Assembly: GCF_900188115.1 (NCBI RefSeq)
Contig: NZ_FZNW01000003.1
Span: 1 to 64,000, forward strand
Source: Haloechinothrix alba
GTDB taxonomy: Bacteria; Actinomycetota; Actinomycetes; Mycobacteriales; Pseudonocardiaceae
Direction of reading: 5' to 3'
Length of the DNA: 64,000 bases
The position numbers were made by a program, and so were the translations under genes. The notes beneath the pieces are model-generated. The model ran no database searches, was not told the origin of the DNA, and saw only the letters and a list, made by a program, of their open reading frames with translations. The first letter of the stretch is position 1; the number at the start of each line of letters is the position of its first letter. Positions 28,655-37,354 of this stretch are shown piece by piece.

Positions 28655-29473
28655 TCAGCGTCGCTTGCGCGCGCCGGGATGGGGGAGCACGAGCGGGGTG
28701 TGCGTCAGCGGGTCGTCCATCACCTCGCACTGCAGCCCGAAGACCTCGCGCACCAGGTCGGCCGTGACGATCTCGGCGGGCCTGCCCGCGGCCGCGACGG
28801 CGCCGTCCCGCATGGCGATGAGATGATCCGCGTAACGGCATGCCAGGTTCAGGTCGTGCAGGACAAGCACCACCGTGCGCCCGTGCTCGCTGTTGAGCTC
28901 CGCGAGCAGGTCCAGCACCTCGATCTGGTGCGCGAGGTCGAGGAACGTCGTGGGCTCGTCGAGCAGCATGGTGCCGGTCTCCTGAGCCAGCGCGAGCGCG
29001 ATCCAGGCGCGCTGCCGCTGGCCGCCGGACAGCTCGTCCACGGCAGCCTCCGACAGCCCGGTCAGCCCCGTCGCGTCCAGGGCGGAGCGCACCGCGGCCT
29101 CGTCCGCCCGCGACCACTGCCGGAACCACCGCTGGTGCGGGTGCCTCCCGCGACCGACCAGATCGGACACCGTGATGCCGTCCGGCGCGAGGGGCTGCTG
29201 CGGTAGCAGGCCGAGCCGGGTGGCGAGCTTGCCGGTCGGCATCCTGGCGATCTCCTCGCCGTCCAGCGTGACCGAACCGTCGCGAGGGCGCAGCAGGCGG
29301 CCGAGCCCGCGCAGCAGGGTTGACTTGCCGCACCCGTTCGCCCCGACGATGCACGTGATCCGGGCAGGCGGGAGCGCGAGCGACAGCTCGGAGATGACGG
29401 GGTTACCGCCGTAGCCCAGCGTCAGATCGCCGGCGACGATCCGTCCGCCCGTCGTGTGTGGCCGAGTGCTCAT
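28655..29473 (-). CDS. ABC importer ATP-binding protein, probable cobalamin uptake (BtuD/FecE family)
   Basis: This 272-aa ATPase of FecE/BtuD type has Walker A GANGCGKSTLL, Q-loop LLPQQPLAP, signature LSGGQRQRAWIALAL, Walker B MLLDEPTTFLDL and the H-loop LVLHDLNLACRYADH. It partners with the two FecCD-type permeases directly upstream. Its start overlaps the permease stop by four bases. Homology alone would suggest iron-siderophore uptake, but the cobalamin riboswitch at the head of the operon points to vitamin B12 or corrinoid import. Confidence 0.85.
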   Translation of the reverse strand: MSTRPHTTGGRIVAGDLTLGYGGNPVISELSLALPPARITCIVGANGCGKSTLLRGLGRLLRPRDGSVTLDGEEIARMPTGKLATRLGLLPQQPLAPDGITVSDLVGRGRHPHQRWFRQWSRADEAAVRSALDATGLTGLSEAAVDELSGGQRQRAWIALALAQETGTMLLDEPTTFLDLAHQIEVLDLLAELNSEHGRTVVLVLHDLNLACRYADHLIAMRDGAVAAAGRPAEIVTADLVREVFGLQCEVMDDPLTHTPLVLPHPGARKRR

Positions 29474-30570
29474 GCCTGTCCGATCCTGTTCATCCTGGTG
29501 AGCAAGTACAGCAGGTACGGCGCGCCGAGAACGCCCGTCAGCACGCCGACCGGCAGCTCGGTGCCGCCGAATGCGGTGCGCGCGAGCAGGTCGGCGCCGA
29601 GTACCAGGAGCGCACCGCAGGCCGCGGCCGGTAGCAACGCCACGACCCGCTCGCGCAGCAACCTCCGCACGATCTGCGGGGCCACCAGCGCCACGAACGC
29701 CACAGGGCCCGCGACCGCGGTCGCGCTCGCCGCGGTAGCCGCGGCGGTGAACAGCAACGCGGCACGCGCGAGCTGTACCCGGCCGCCGAGCGCGGCAGCG
29801 GTGTCGTCACCGAGCTGCAGCAGGCGCAGCTGCCTGGTCAGTGCGAGCGCGAGTGGTGCGAGTACCGCCAGGCCGAACCAGATGGTCCCGACGTGTTCCC
29901 AGGACCGGTTCGCCAGGCTGCCGGTCAGCCAGATCATGGCGCGCGCGGCCGTGTTCAGGTCCGTGCGCGTGATCAGGTACGAGGTGACCGAGGTCAGCAT
30001 CGCGGTCAGCCCGATACCGATCAGCACCAGCCGGTAGCCTGCGACGCCGCGCCGGTAGGCGAGCAGGTAGAGCAGCAGTGCCGTACCGACGGCTCCCGCG
30101 AGGGCGGCACCTGCCACCTGCAGCGTGCTGCCGGTCAACGCCACGATCGCGCAGACCGCGGCTGCGGTCGCACCCGCGTTGATCCCGATGACGTCCGGGC
30201 TCACCAGCGGGTTGTGTGCCAGGCGTTGCAGGATCATGCCCGAGATCGCCAGGGCGGCGCCGACCCCGGCCGCCGTGAGTGCGCGTGGCAACCGCATGTC
30301 CACGACGACGTGCGCCTGCATCGGGCTGGACCGGCCGGTGAACACCGACAGGACGTCGGTGACTGGCATGGTGAAGTCGCCGAGGGCCAGCGACGCGACG
30401 GCCGCCGCGAACACCAGCCCGCACAACGCGCAGCCGAGCACGAGCGCGGGCCGGTAGACCCGCACGGCCACGCCCAGCCGGTGTGACCCGAGCACGCGCG
30501 TGCCGCGCGGCAACGGAGTTCCGGCCGGTGTGGACGGACTCGTGTGCGGGTCGCTCGGTGGCGTGCTCAT
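29470..30570 (-). CDS. ABC importer permease 2 (FecCD/BtuC family), probable cobalamin uptake
   Basis: This 366-aa polytopic membrane protein has about ten predicted helices. Family landmarks are VVDMRLPRALTAAGVGAALAIS, LVSPDVIGINAGA and AVAGPVAFVALVAPQIVR. The start ATG at 30570 overlaps the preceding permease stop (ATGA), so translation is coupled. It has a longer polar N-terminus (about 50 residues, Pro/Ser/Thr-rich) than the usual BtuC. It forms a heterodimeric channel with permease 1. Confidence 0.87.
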   Translation of the reverse strand: MSTPPSDPHTSPSTPAGTPLPRGTRVLGSHRLGVAVRVYRPALVLGCALCGLVFAAAVASLALGDFTMPVTDVLSVFTGRSSPMQAHVVVDMRLPRALTAAGVGAALAISGMILQRLAHNPLVSPDVIGINAGATAAAVCAIVALTGSTLQVAGAALAGAVGTALLLYLLAYRRGVAGYRLVLIGIGLTAMLTSVTSYLITRTDLNTAARAMIWLTGSLANRSWEHVGTIWFGLAVLAPLALALTRQLRLLQLGDDTAAALGGRVQLARAALLFTAAATAASATAVAGPVAFVALVAPQIVRRLLRERVVALLPAAACGALLVLGADLLARTAFGGTELPVGVLTGVLGAPYLLYLLTRMNRIGQA

Positions 30571-31667
30571 AACCCGGCCAATCGCTTGCGGCGGATGAGG
30601 TAGATGAACACAGGTGCCCCTACGAGGGCCGTCACGATGCCGACCTGCAGCTCCTCGGGCCGTGCCACGACCCGGCCGAGGACGTCGGCCACGAGTAGCA
30701 GGGCAGGCGCGAGCACGGCGCTCCACGGCAGGATCCAGCGGTAGTCCGGGCCGGCTATGGCGCGGGCGACGTGCGGCACGGCCAGCCCGACGAAGCCGAT
30801 CGGCCCGGCTGCGGCGGTCGCGGTTCCGGCGAGCAGTACCACGGCCACCCCGCCGAGCGCGCGCACGCGGCCGAGCCGGACGCCGAGCGAGCGAGCCAGG
30901 TCGTCCCCCGTCGCGAGCGCGTTGAGCGAGCGCGTCAGGGCGAACGCCAGGACGAGGCCGACGGCGATGAACGGCGACGCCTCCGCCAGCATCGCGCCGT
31001 CCGCCCCGCCGAGCGAGCCGACCACCCAGAACCGGTACTCGTCCAGCGAGGCGCGGTCCCGCAGGATGATCGCGGAGGTGACCGAGCCGAGCAGGGCGGT
31101 CACCGCGGCTCCTGCGAGGGCGAGCTTCACCGGTGTCGCGCCGCCACCGCCGGTCGAGCCGACCGCGTACACCGCGACCGCCGCCAGCGCGGCACCCGCG
31201 AAGGCGAACCACACGTACCCGAGTACCGCGGTGACGCCGAGCACGCTGATCGCCAGCACGGTGGCCAGCGAGGCGCCCGCGTTGATGCCGAGTATGCCGG
31301 GACCTCCGAGCGGGTTGCGCGTCACGCCCTGCACCAGCACGCCCGCCGCCCCGAGCGAGACTCCGACCGCCAGGGCGACGAGCGTGCGGGGCACCCGCAG
31401 GTGCAGCACGACGAGGTCGGTGTCGGACCCGGTGTAGGCGAAGTAGGCCGCATGTACCTCGTCGACGGTCAGCCGCTCGTGACCGATCAGCAGGGACATC
31501 AGCATGGTCGCCGCCAACACGAGCACCGTCCCGAGCAGGCCCGCGCTGCGTGACCGGGTCCCGGACAGCAGCCCCTGGCCCTGTACGGCTGCGGTGAACC
31601 AGCTACGGAAGCGCGACCACACGGGCGGTGCGGCCGCGACGACCGGGGAGGGAGACTGCGTGGTCAT
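30567..31667 (-). CDS. ABC importer permease 1 (FecCD/BtuC family), probable cobalamin uptake
   Basis: ATG 31667 (MTTQSPSPVV) gives 366 aa. The FecCD pattern is clear: VLHLRVPRTLVALAVGVSLGAAG, NPLGGPGILGINAGASLA and AAAGPIGFVGLAVPHVARAI. It lies 101 bp after the binding-protein gene. The pair of non-identical permeases is typical of actinobacterial FecCD systems, whereas E. coli BtuC is a homodimer. Confidence 0.87.
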   Translation of the reverse strand: MTTQSPSPVVAAAPPVWSRFRSWFTAAVQGQGLLSGTRSRSAGLLGTVLVLAATMLMSLLIGHERLTVDEVHAAYFAYTGSDTDLVVLHLRVPRTLVALAVGVSLGAAGVLVQGVTRNPLGGPGILGINAGASLATVLAISVLGVTAVLGYVWFAFAGAALAAVAVYAVGSTGGGGATPVKLALAGAAVTALLGSVTSAIILRDRASLDEYRFWVVGSLGGADGAMLAEASPFIAVGLVLAFALTRSLNALATGDDLARSLGVRLGRVRALGGVAVVLLAGTATAAAGPIGFVGLAVPHVARAIAGPDYRWILPWSAVLAPALLLVADVLGRVVARPEELQVGIVTALVGAPVFIYLIRRKRLAGL

Positions 31668-31768
31668 CACGGACCTACCCGGTGCCGTTGCGCCGTGCCG
31701 GAGGTGTCCCGACCCGGCCGGTACGCAGGTGCGGGTGCGACGCAATGGTGGTCATCGCGGCACCCCCT

Positions 31769-32839
31769 CTACTCGAACAACTCGGGGTGGATCGTCTCGG
31801 CGATCCCTGCGACGACGGTGGCGCTGCGCACCCCCGCTGACCGGTTCGCGAACGTGAACTCGTGCACGTTGCCCTCGGCGACGGCGGTGACGTTGGCCAG
31901 CGCGGGATTCGACAGCACGGCCTCGACGTCGTCCGCGGCGTCCGCGGGGGTCATCCCCGCGTCACAGCAGACGTCCACGAAGATGTGCTCGGGGTCACGC
32001 TCGATCAGCTCCTCGGTGCTGATGTTCACGTTCCGCTTGCTGTCCAGGTGGGCGAACGCGTTCCTGCCACCGGCGAGGGAGAGGATCTCGGAGGAGAAGT
32101 CCGGGCCCGCCGCGACGCGGAAGCCGCCGGAGTCCGGGCGGCCGATCATCACCGACGGGTGCCGGACATCGTCACCCCCCGCTTCGAGCGCCTCGGTGAC
32201 CTCGCCGATCGTCCGCCGCATGTCCGCGACGACGTCCTCTGCGGCGTCCTCGGTACCGAACACCGCCCCGAGATCGCGCAGATCCTCGTAGACAGCCTCG
32301 ATGGTCACCGTGGACGGATCGATCGTCTCGTCGCCCGCGCCGTCCTCGCTCGGGCACAGCGGGCTGAAGATCCAGCTGTGGATTCCGATCTCGCGGAGGC
32401 TGGTGCGGGTGCCGAAGTTCTCGTCGGTGAACGCGCCGTTGAAACCGGAGAGCACGAAGTCCGGTTCGACCGAGAGCAGCTCCTCGCGGCTGGGCAGCGT
32501 CTCGTAGTACCGCCGGCCCTGCTGCGCCTCGGTGAACTCGTCGAGTACCTCGGCATCGAGGTAGGCCGTCCCGACGAGCCGGTCGCCGACTCCCAGCGCG
32601 TGCGCCATCTCGATGGCCGGTTGGTACGCGGCGAAGATCCGCTCGGGCGGGTCCGAGACCGGAACCTCGATGTCGCAGTTGAGGATGTGATCGGTGCCCG
32701 TCGCTTCCCTGTCCCCGGACGGGTCCGGCACGCCGCAGGCGGACGCGGTGAGCGCGAGCGTGATGAGTACGGACAACGTGACGTGGGACGCACCGAAGCG
32801 GGTGGTGCGTCGCGTGTTTCGAGATGTCAAGCAAACCAT
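31769..32839 (-). CDS. ABC importer substrate-binding lipoprotein, probable corrinoid-binding (BtuF-like)
   Basis: This 356-aa type III periplasmic-binding-fold lipoprotein has a basic N-terminus and a hydrophobic segment (VTLSVLITLALTASAC) ending in a lipidation Cys. Two alpha/beta lobes follow, joined by a long helix (EDVVADMRRTIGEVTEALE). ATG 32839 lies at the end of the riboswitch leader; an in-frame TTG three codons later is an alternative. Binding of cobalamin rather than ferric siderophore is inferred from the riboswitch. The CC pair in FVDVCCDAGM is unusual. Confidence 0.82.
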   Translation of the reverse strand: MVCLTSRNTRRTTRFGASHVTLSVLITLALTASACGVPDPSGDREATGTDHILNCDIEVPVSDPPERIFAAYQPAIEMAHALGVGDRLVGTAYLDAEVLDEFTEAQQGRRYYETLPSREELLSVEPDFVLSGFNGAFTDENFGTRTSLREIGIHSWIFSPLCPSEDGAGDETIDPSTVTIEAVYEDLRDLGAVFGTEDAAEDVVADMRRTIGEVTEALEAGGDDVRHPSVMIGRPDSGGFRVAAGPDFSSEILSLAGGRNAFAHLDSKRNVNISTEELIERDPEHIFVDVCCDAGMTPADAADDVEAVLSNPALANVTAVAEGNVHEFTFANRSAGVRSATVVAGIAETIHPELFE

Positions 32840-32866
32840 CCTTCGTGGCTTGAGCCATGTACGACC

Positions 32867-33020
32867 GCCGTAGCCGGTCTCCTGGCTCCCGGAGGTGGAC
32901 GGTGTCCTGCCCGTCCCGCCTTCCCGGGCCTGATGGCCCAGTGGCGTTCGTGGGACGGGCACTCCGGTCACAGTGGCGAGGACCGCGCCGGACTCGAACC
33001 GGCTTCCCGTGCACTACGGC
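32867..33020 (-). promoter_or_regulatory. Cobalamin (adenosylcobalamin) riboswitch
   Basis: Read on the minus strand, this leader shows the conserved cobalamin aptamer blocks in order: GGGAAgCCGGT, GTCCGG, GGTCCtCGCCACTGT, a stem-loop region, and the B12 box AGCCAGGAGACCGGCT at 32872-32887. The closing P1 helix is GCCGTAG (33014-33020) with CTACGGC (32867-32873). It lies 28 bp before the binding-protein start. High B12 is expected to repress the importer. Confidence 0.9.
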
Positions 33021-33216
33021 AGTACGCGTTGTCTACGTGATGTCGGTGTGTCGTTGTCGGGTTCGCCGCGCGCCGTTCGCGCGCCGAAAGCGTCAACCTC
33101 TCACCGGTACGTGCTCCCGGGCAAGCGTCCCGGTCCGCTGGTGAGCGCCGTCACGCTTCACACTGGGGGATGAACCGATGCGTCGACGAGCACGCGACAG
33201 GCATGAGGAGGGCACG

Positions 33217-33579
33217 ATGTTCGGCAAGGCAGCGGCCGTGTTTCGGCTGGTGGCGGTCGCGGAGGCGCTGTCCTGGGTCGGCCTGCTCGTGGCCATGTTT
33301 GTCAAGTACGTCGTCGGGCTGGGCGAGGGCGGCGTACCGGTCGCGGGCATGGTGCACGGGATCCTGTTCATCACGTACATCCTGGTCACCCTGGCCGTCT
33401 TCCGTGCTCTCGATTGGAACGTGCGGACGTTGCTTCTGGCGGTGGCCGCCGGTGTCCCCCCATTGTTCACCTGGTGGTTCGAGGTCTGGGCACTGCGCTC
33501 GGGCCGGCTGGACAGCCCCGGCTGCGTCGACAGCGGCGGAGTGGCGCTGTTCACGATGCGCGGTCCCGCCACGGTGTGA
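33217..33579 (+). CDS. DUF3817 membrane protein
   Basis: ATG 33217 behind GAGGAGGG gives 120 aa. Three to four hydrophobic helices (VFRLVAVAEALSWVGLLVAMF, PVAGMVHGILFITYILVTLAV, LLLAVAAGVPPLFTWWFEVWAL) match the DUF3817/YdzA-like integral membrane family of unknown function. The C-terminal 25 residues are polar. It stands alone, divergent from the B12 importer. Confidence 0.82.
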   Translation: MFGKAAAVFRLVAVAEALSWVGLLVAMFVKYVVGLGEGGVPVAGMVHGILFITYILVTLAVFRALDWNVRTLLLAVAAGVPPLFTWWFEVWALRSGRLDSPGCVDSGGVALFTMRGPATV

Positions 33580-34129
33580 CGCGTGTAGCAACCCTTCCTT
33601 GGTGGAGGTATCCCGCCCGCACGAGCCTCGGGCGGGAGGGCACTCGATTGGTGGATTACTGCTGCGCAGCGTAGACAGATACGCTGGACGCACAGCGTGG
33701 AACAACGGTGGGCCTGAACCGGGCATGGCGCGGGGACCGGACCGCTCCGGCGGCCGGTGCGGGCTCGGGTCCACTTCCCGTACCAGTGCTCGCTGCTGAC
33801 AACGGCATCGACACTCGACTTCACGCGCGGCGTAGCGCGGTCCGGCAGGTCTGTGAGGGTCCGGAGTGGCCCGACCACTCGCGCGGCTCGCGGGCGGTCG
33901 GCCTCGCGGGCTCGTGCGTGCCCGCCGGCCGTCCCTACCGCCGCCTGGTGTGTGGCGTGTGGACAGTGCTGTGCCGGTCGGAGCCGGTCGGAGCCGGTCG
34001 GAGCCGGTCTGTGCCGGTCTTGTGCAAGTCGGGAGCGGGGACGCGGTTCGGGTGCGTTCGCGCGTCAGGAGAACGACACGTCCCCGGTAGTGCCGAGGGC
34101 CGTGCAGCGCGACGTGTAAGGAGACGGCA
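33580..34129. other. 550-bp intergenic stretch with decamer array
   Basis: No convincing gene is seen on either strand. It contains a 10-bp tandem array near its right end and the ribosome site (AAGGAG) of the WS/DGAT gene. Confidence 0.5.
33971..34020. repeat. Tandem decamer array, 5 units with CCGGT core
   Basis: Five consecutive 10-bp units read GTGCCGGTCG, GAGCCGGTCG twice, GAGCCGGTCT and GTGCCGGTCT. The array ends 109 bp before the WS/DGAT start codon. Two similar 10-bp-period arrays occur elsewhere in the window. Confidence 0.85.
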
Positions 34130-35521
34130 GTGGTCGATCGACTCAGCGGCCTGGACATGTCGTTCCTGTGCCTCGATGGTGCCGAGCGACCGATGCACAT
34201 GGGCGCCGTACTGGTCTTCGAGCCGGACGAGCCCGCGAGTGCGGCGCGCGTCGCGCGAACACTCGCGCACCGTGCCGCACGCGTTCCGCAGCTCGCGCGG
34301 ACGGCACGCGACACGTGGTTGCCGTTCGCGGGGAAGGTCTGGGCGGCCCAGCCGAACCGGAACGTGGCGGGGCATGTCCACACGCACACGCTGTCCGAGC
34401 CGGGCGCGCCCGAGCAGCTCGAACGCACGGTCTCGGCGTTGATGGCACAGCCGCTGGAGCAGGGGCGCCCCCCGTGGGAGTTGCACGTGCTCGACGGGCT
34501 CTCCGGAGGACGGTTCGCCGTGGTGATCAAGATGCACCACGCCCTCGCGGACGCCGCCGGTGCGATCTCCGTGGTCGGGTCCCTGCTCGACGGCGCCGAC
34601 CCGTGCGAGACGACAACGGATGCGCGACAGCGGACCCTGATCGACGAGTTGCTGAGCTGGCCGGCCGGCGCACGCCGGGCAGGCGGGCAGCTGGCAGCCG
34701 AGCTCGCAGGGGGTGCGCCGCGCGTCCGCGAGCGGGCGCAGCGGCTCGCAGGCGTGGCGGCCGCGACCGCCACGGCCGTGCGGCCGCGGTCACTCGCGTC
34801 ACCGGTGACCACGCTGTTCGGCGAGTCGCCGAGGCGCGAGTGGACCTACGTACGGCTGGACGGCGCGGAGCTGACCCGTGTCCGCAAGCACACCGGAGGC
34901 ACGCTCCACGACGTGGTGCTGTCGGTCATCGCGGGCGGGGTCGGACGCTGGGTGCGTGAGCACGAGGCAGCCGGCGCGTTCTACGCGGAGGCGAACCCCC
35001 GCGCCTTCATCCCGGTCAGCATGCGGCGCAGGAGGAGCGCCGATGGCCGGGCCGGTAACCAGCTGTCCGGGTACCTGTGCGAGTTACCGGCCGACGCGAC
35101 CGACCCCGTCGCGCGGGTCCACCGCGTGCGGGCGGCCATGCAGCGCAACAAGGAGCGCGGGCCCGGAAGCGGCGCCGGGGCGTTCCCGCTGCTCGCCGAC
35201 GCGGTGCCCGCGGGCGCTCACCGGCTGGCCACGCGGGTGCTGGGGCGAGCGTCCCCGCTGCTGTTCGACACGATGGTGAGCACCGTTCCGCTGCCGAACA
35301 CCACGATGCGGCTGGACGGTGCCGAGCTCGGCACCGTCTACCCCGTGGCCCCGCTGGCGCTCGGCCAGGCGCTGTCGGTCGCTGTTGCCGTGCACCGTGG
35401 CGATGTGCAGATCGGGCTGCTTGCCGACCCGCGCGTGCTGCCGGGTGTGGACGGGCTCAGGGACGAGGTGGCCAAGGCCGGAGCCGAGCTGCGCAACGCC
35501 GTTTCCGCCGCCGAGGGCTGA
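34130..35521 (+). CDS. Wax ester synthase/diacylglycerol acyltransferase
   Basis: This 463-aa WS/DGAT protein transfers acyl-CoA to fatty alcohols or diacylglycerol for storage lipid. GTG 34130 follows AAGGAG. The N-terminus DRLSGLDMSFLCLDG and NPRAFIPVSMRRR and AGNQLSGYLC regions are typical. The catalytic motif HHxxxDG appears as HHALADA, with Ala for the terminal Gly; both His and the Asp are kept. It is probably membrane-associated but lacks clear transmembrane helices. It is convergent with marR. Confidence 0.88.
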   Translation: MVDRLSGLDMSFLCLDGAERPMHMGAVLVFEPDEPASAARVARTLAHRAARVPQLARTARDTWLPFAGKVWAAQPNRNVAGHVHTHTLSEPGAPEQLERTVSALMAQPLEQGRPPWELHVLDGLSGGRFAVVIKMHHALADAAGAISVVGSLLDGADPCETTTDARQRTLIDELLSWPAGARRAGGQLAAELAGGAPRVRERAQRLAGVAAATATAVRPRSLASPVTTLFGESPRREWTYVRLDGAELTRVRKHTGGTLHDVVLSVIAGGVGRWVREHEAAGAFYAEANPRAFIPVSMRRRRSADGRAGNQLSGYLCELPADATDPVARVHRVRAAMQRNKERGPGSGAGAFPLLADAVPAGAHRLATRVLGRASPLLFDTMVSTVPLPNTTMRLDGAELGTVYPVAPLALGQALSVAVAVHRGDVQIGLLADPRVLPGVDGLRDEVAKAGAELRNAVSAAEG

Positions 35522-35611
35522 CACCCGGCGTGCGCCGGCGGGCCGAAGGACTCCCCGGGTACCACATATGTACCGACAGAGCCCCGCGGCTCGCCCCGCG
35601 CCGCCCGGTCG

Positions 35612-36115
35612 CTAGGGTTCGGTGAAGTCGCCCTCGGCCTTGCGTACCCGGGTCAGCAGATCGATGAGCTGTTCGGTCTGGCGGTGCGTGAGGCCGTGTA
35701 TCCCGAAGTCGATCTCGTTGACCGCGGTGGTCGCCTGCTTGCGGCGCAGCCTGCCGTCCTCGGTGATCTCGACGAGCGTGGTGCGGCGGTCGGTGGGGTG
35801 TGCGCGGCGCACGACGAGGCCGTCCCGCTCGAGCCGGTCCACGATGTTGGTGACGCTGGTGGGGTGCAGCTGCAGGCGTTCGCCCATCACGCGCATGGGC
35901 AGGCTGGACCGCCTGGCGAAGGTCAGCAGCACCAGTGCCTCGTAGCGCGCGAACGTCAGACCGTGCGGCTTCAACGCCGTGTCGACCGCGGACTGGATGA
36001 TCTGCTGGACACGCATGATGCCGGTGACGGCGGCCATCGTCGTCGATGGGCCGATGTGTTCCTCCCACAGCTCGGCTGCCCTGGCGATGGGATCGAACGG
36101 CAACGGGCGGTCCAT
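35612..36115 (-). CDS. MarR-family transcriptional regulator
   Basis: This is a 167-aa dimeric winged-helix regulator. The core [43 protein letters not shown] and [16 protein letters not shown] is a textbook MarR DNA-binding domain. N- and C-terminal helices form the dimer interface. Target and ligand are unknown; it is convergent with the WS/DGAT gene and divergent from the thioredoxin-TPR gene. Confidence 0.9.
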   Translation of the reverse strand: MDRPLPFDPIARAAELWEEHIGPSTTMAAVTGIMRVQQIIQSAVDTALKPHGLTFARYEALVLLTFARRSSLPMRVMGERLQLHPTSVTNIVDRLERDGLVVRRAHPTDRRTTLVEITEDGRLRRKQATTAVNEIDFGIHGLTHRQTEQLIDLLTRVRKAEGDFTEP

Positions 36116-36339
36116 GCCAGGGAAGTTACCAGCGTGTACCAGCTGTGCCGGATACAGGTGCAGCGGCGGCCGGTCCGCGGCGCGACGGTCGCGCGGCGGT
36201 ACGTGCGGCAGTACCAGCGGCGGGGCCCGGCCGCTGGTGCCGCACGTGTATCACGGGAGGTGTGCGCGGTATGCGGGTGGCGGTGCGCAAGACCTACCGG
36301 GACGGACAGCGGGCACGCGTTCGTGTCAGGATGGGGACC

Positions 36340-37302
36340 GTGACACAGCCACGTGGAGCATCCAGGCAAGGTAACCAGCAAGCGGTATCGGCCGCGCTCT
36401 CCGGAGCCGTAGACCTGTCCGGGCTCAAGGAGCGTGCGGACGCGGCACGCCAGCAGACCTCCGGCGGAGGCGGCTCGGCGCCGGGCGGGGGTGTGGTCGT
36501 CGACGTCACCGAGTCGAACTTCCAGTCCGAGGTGGTCGACAGATCGAGGAACACGCTGGTCGTGGTCGACCTGTGGGCCGACTGGTGCCAGCCGTGCAAG
36601 CAGCTGAGCCCCGTCCTCGAGAAGCTGGCAGGCGAGTTCAACGGCGCATGGGTTCTCGCGAAGATCGACGTCGACGCCAACCAGCGGATCGCCCAGCTGT
36701 TCGGGGCCCAGTCGTTGCCGACCGTGATCGCGGTCGCGGGCGGCCAGCCCGTGGACGCCTTCTCGGGGGCACTGCCCGAGCAGGAGATCCGTACGTGGCT
36801 GAACTCGTTGCTGGATGCACTGCGGGACAAGCTTCCCGGCATCGCCGCTGCCGAGCAGGGCGCAGGCCAGGGCGAGGGTGAGGCGGAAGAGGAGGACCCA
36901 CGCTTCACCGAGGCCGAGGACGCGCTGGCGCGGGGCGACTACGCCGCGGCCGAGGCGGCGTACCAGAAGATCATCGATGCCGAACCGGGCAACGAGCAGG
37001 CGAATGCCGCGCTGAACCAGGTTCGGTTCATCGCACACGCGAGCGAGATCGACCCCCAGGTGGTCACCAGGGCGGACCAGGACCCGAACGACATCGACGC
37101 GCAGCTGTCCGCCGCGGACTACCAGGTGCTCCAGCAGCAGATCGAGCAGGCGTTCGCCCGGTTGATCGACACCATCCGGCGCACGAGCGGGGACGACCGT
37201 GATCGGGTGCGCACGCACCTCGTCGAGCTGTTCGAACTGTTCGACGCCAACGACGATCGCGTACTCAAGGCGCGCAGGGACCTGGCGAGCGCACTGTTCT
37301 GA
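36340..37302 (+). CDS. Thioredoxin-domain/TPR protein (CnoX/YbbN-like co-chaperone)
   Basis: This 320-aa protein has a thioredoxin fold (about 50-155) with active site [14 protein letters not shown] (WCQPC), then an acidic linker and C-terminal TPR-like helices ([21 protein letters not shown]). The organisation is that of YbbN/CnoX, which holds unfolded proteins and delivers them to GroEL. Two reactive Cys are kept here. GTG 36340 is preferred because the product then starts MTQPRG like relatives; ATG 36331 is in frame. It stands alone. Confidence 0.85.
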   Translation: MTQPRGASRQGNQQAVSAALSGAVDLSGLKERADAARQQTSGGGGSAPGGGVVVDVTESNFQSEVVDRSRNTLVVVDLWADWCQPCKQLSPVLEKLAGEFNGAWVLAKIDVDANQRIAQLFGAQSLPTVIAVAGGQPVDAFSGALPEQEIRTWLNSLLDALRDKLPGIAAAEQGAGQGEGEAEEEDPRFTEAEDALARGDYAAAEAAYQKIIDAEPGNEQANAALNQVRFIAHASEIDPQVVTRADQDPNDIDAQLSAADYQVLQQQIEQAFARLIDTIRRTSGDDRDRVRTHLVELFELFDANDDRVLKARRDLASALF

Positions 37303-37307
37303 GCCAA

Positions 37308-37354
37308 GCGGCCTGCCTGCCGGACGGCGTGCGCTCATCCGGCCGGCAGGCCGC
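37308..37354. terminator. Hairpin between convergent thioredoxin-TPR and IclR genes
   Basis: GCGGCCTGCC (37308-37317) pairs perfectly with GGCAGGCCGC (37345-37354), with further partial pairing of inner GCCGG/CCGGC. It overlaps the last base of the IclR gene. Confidence 0.65.

Noticed and set aside
28301..29206. 301-codon plus-strand frame starting in the peptide leader
   Set aside because: Most of it is antisense to the ABC ATPase gene, and its first part has no family features or ribosome site.
28655..32839. Iron-siderophore importer assignment
   Set aside because: FecCD homology alone suggests it, but the cobalamin riboswitch at the operon head is more specific evidence for B12 or corrinoid uptake.
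32985..33020. tRNA-like sequence (GGTTCGAGTCCGG on the minus strand)
   Set aside because: It resembles a T-arm, but no acceptor or anticodon arms fit around it and it is part of the cobalamin riboswitch aptamer.
33971..34020. CRISPR array
   Set aside because: The units are 10 bp and directly adjacent, without spacers, and no cas genes are present.
33580..34129. Possible genes in the 550-bp gap
   Set aside because: Frames on both strands lack ribosome sites and show repeat-derived, low-complexity translation.
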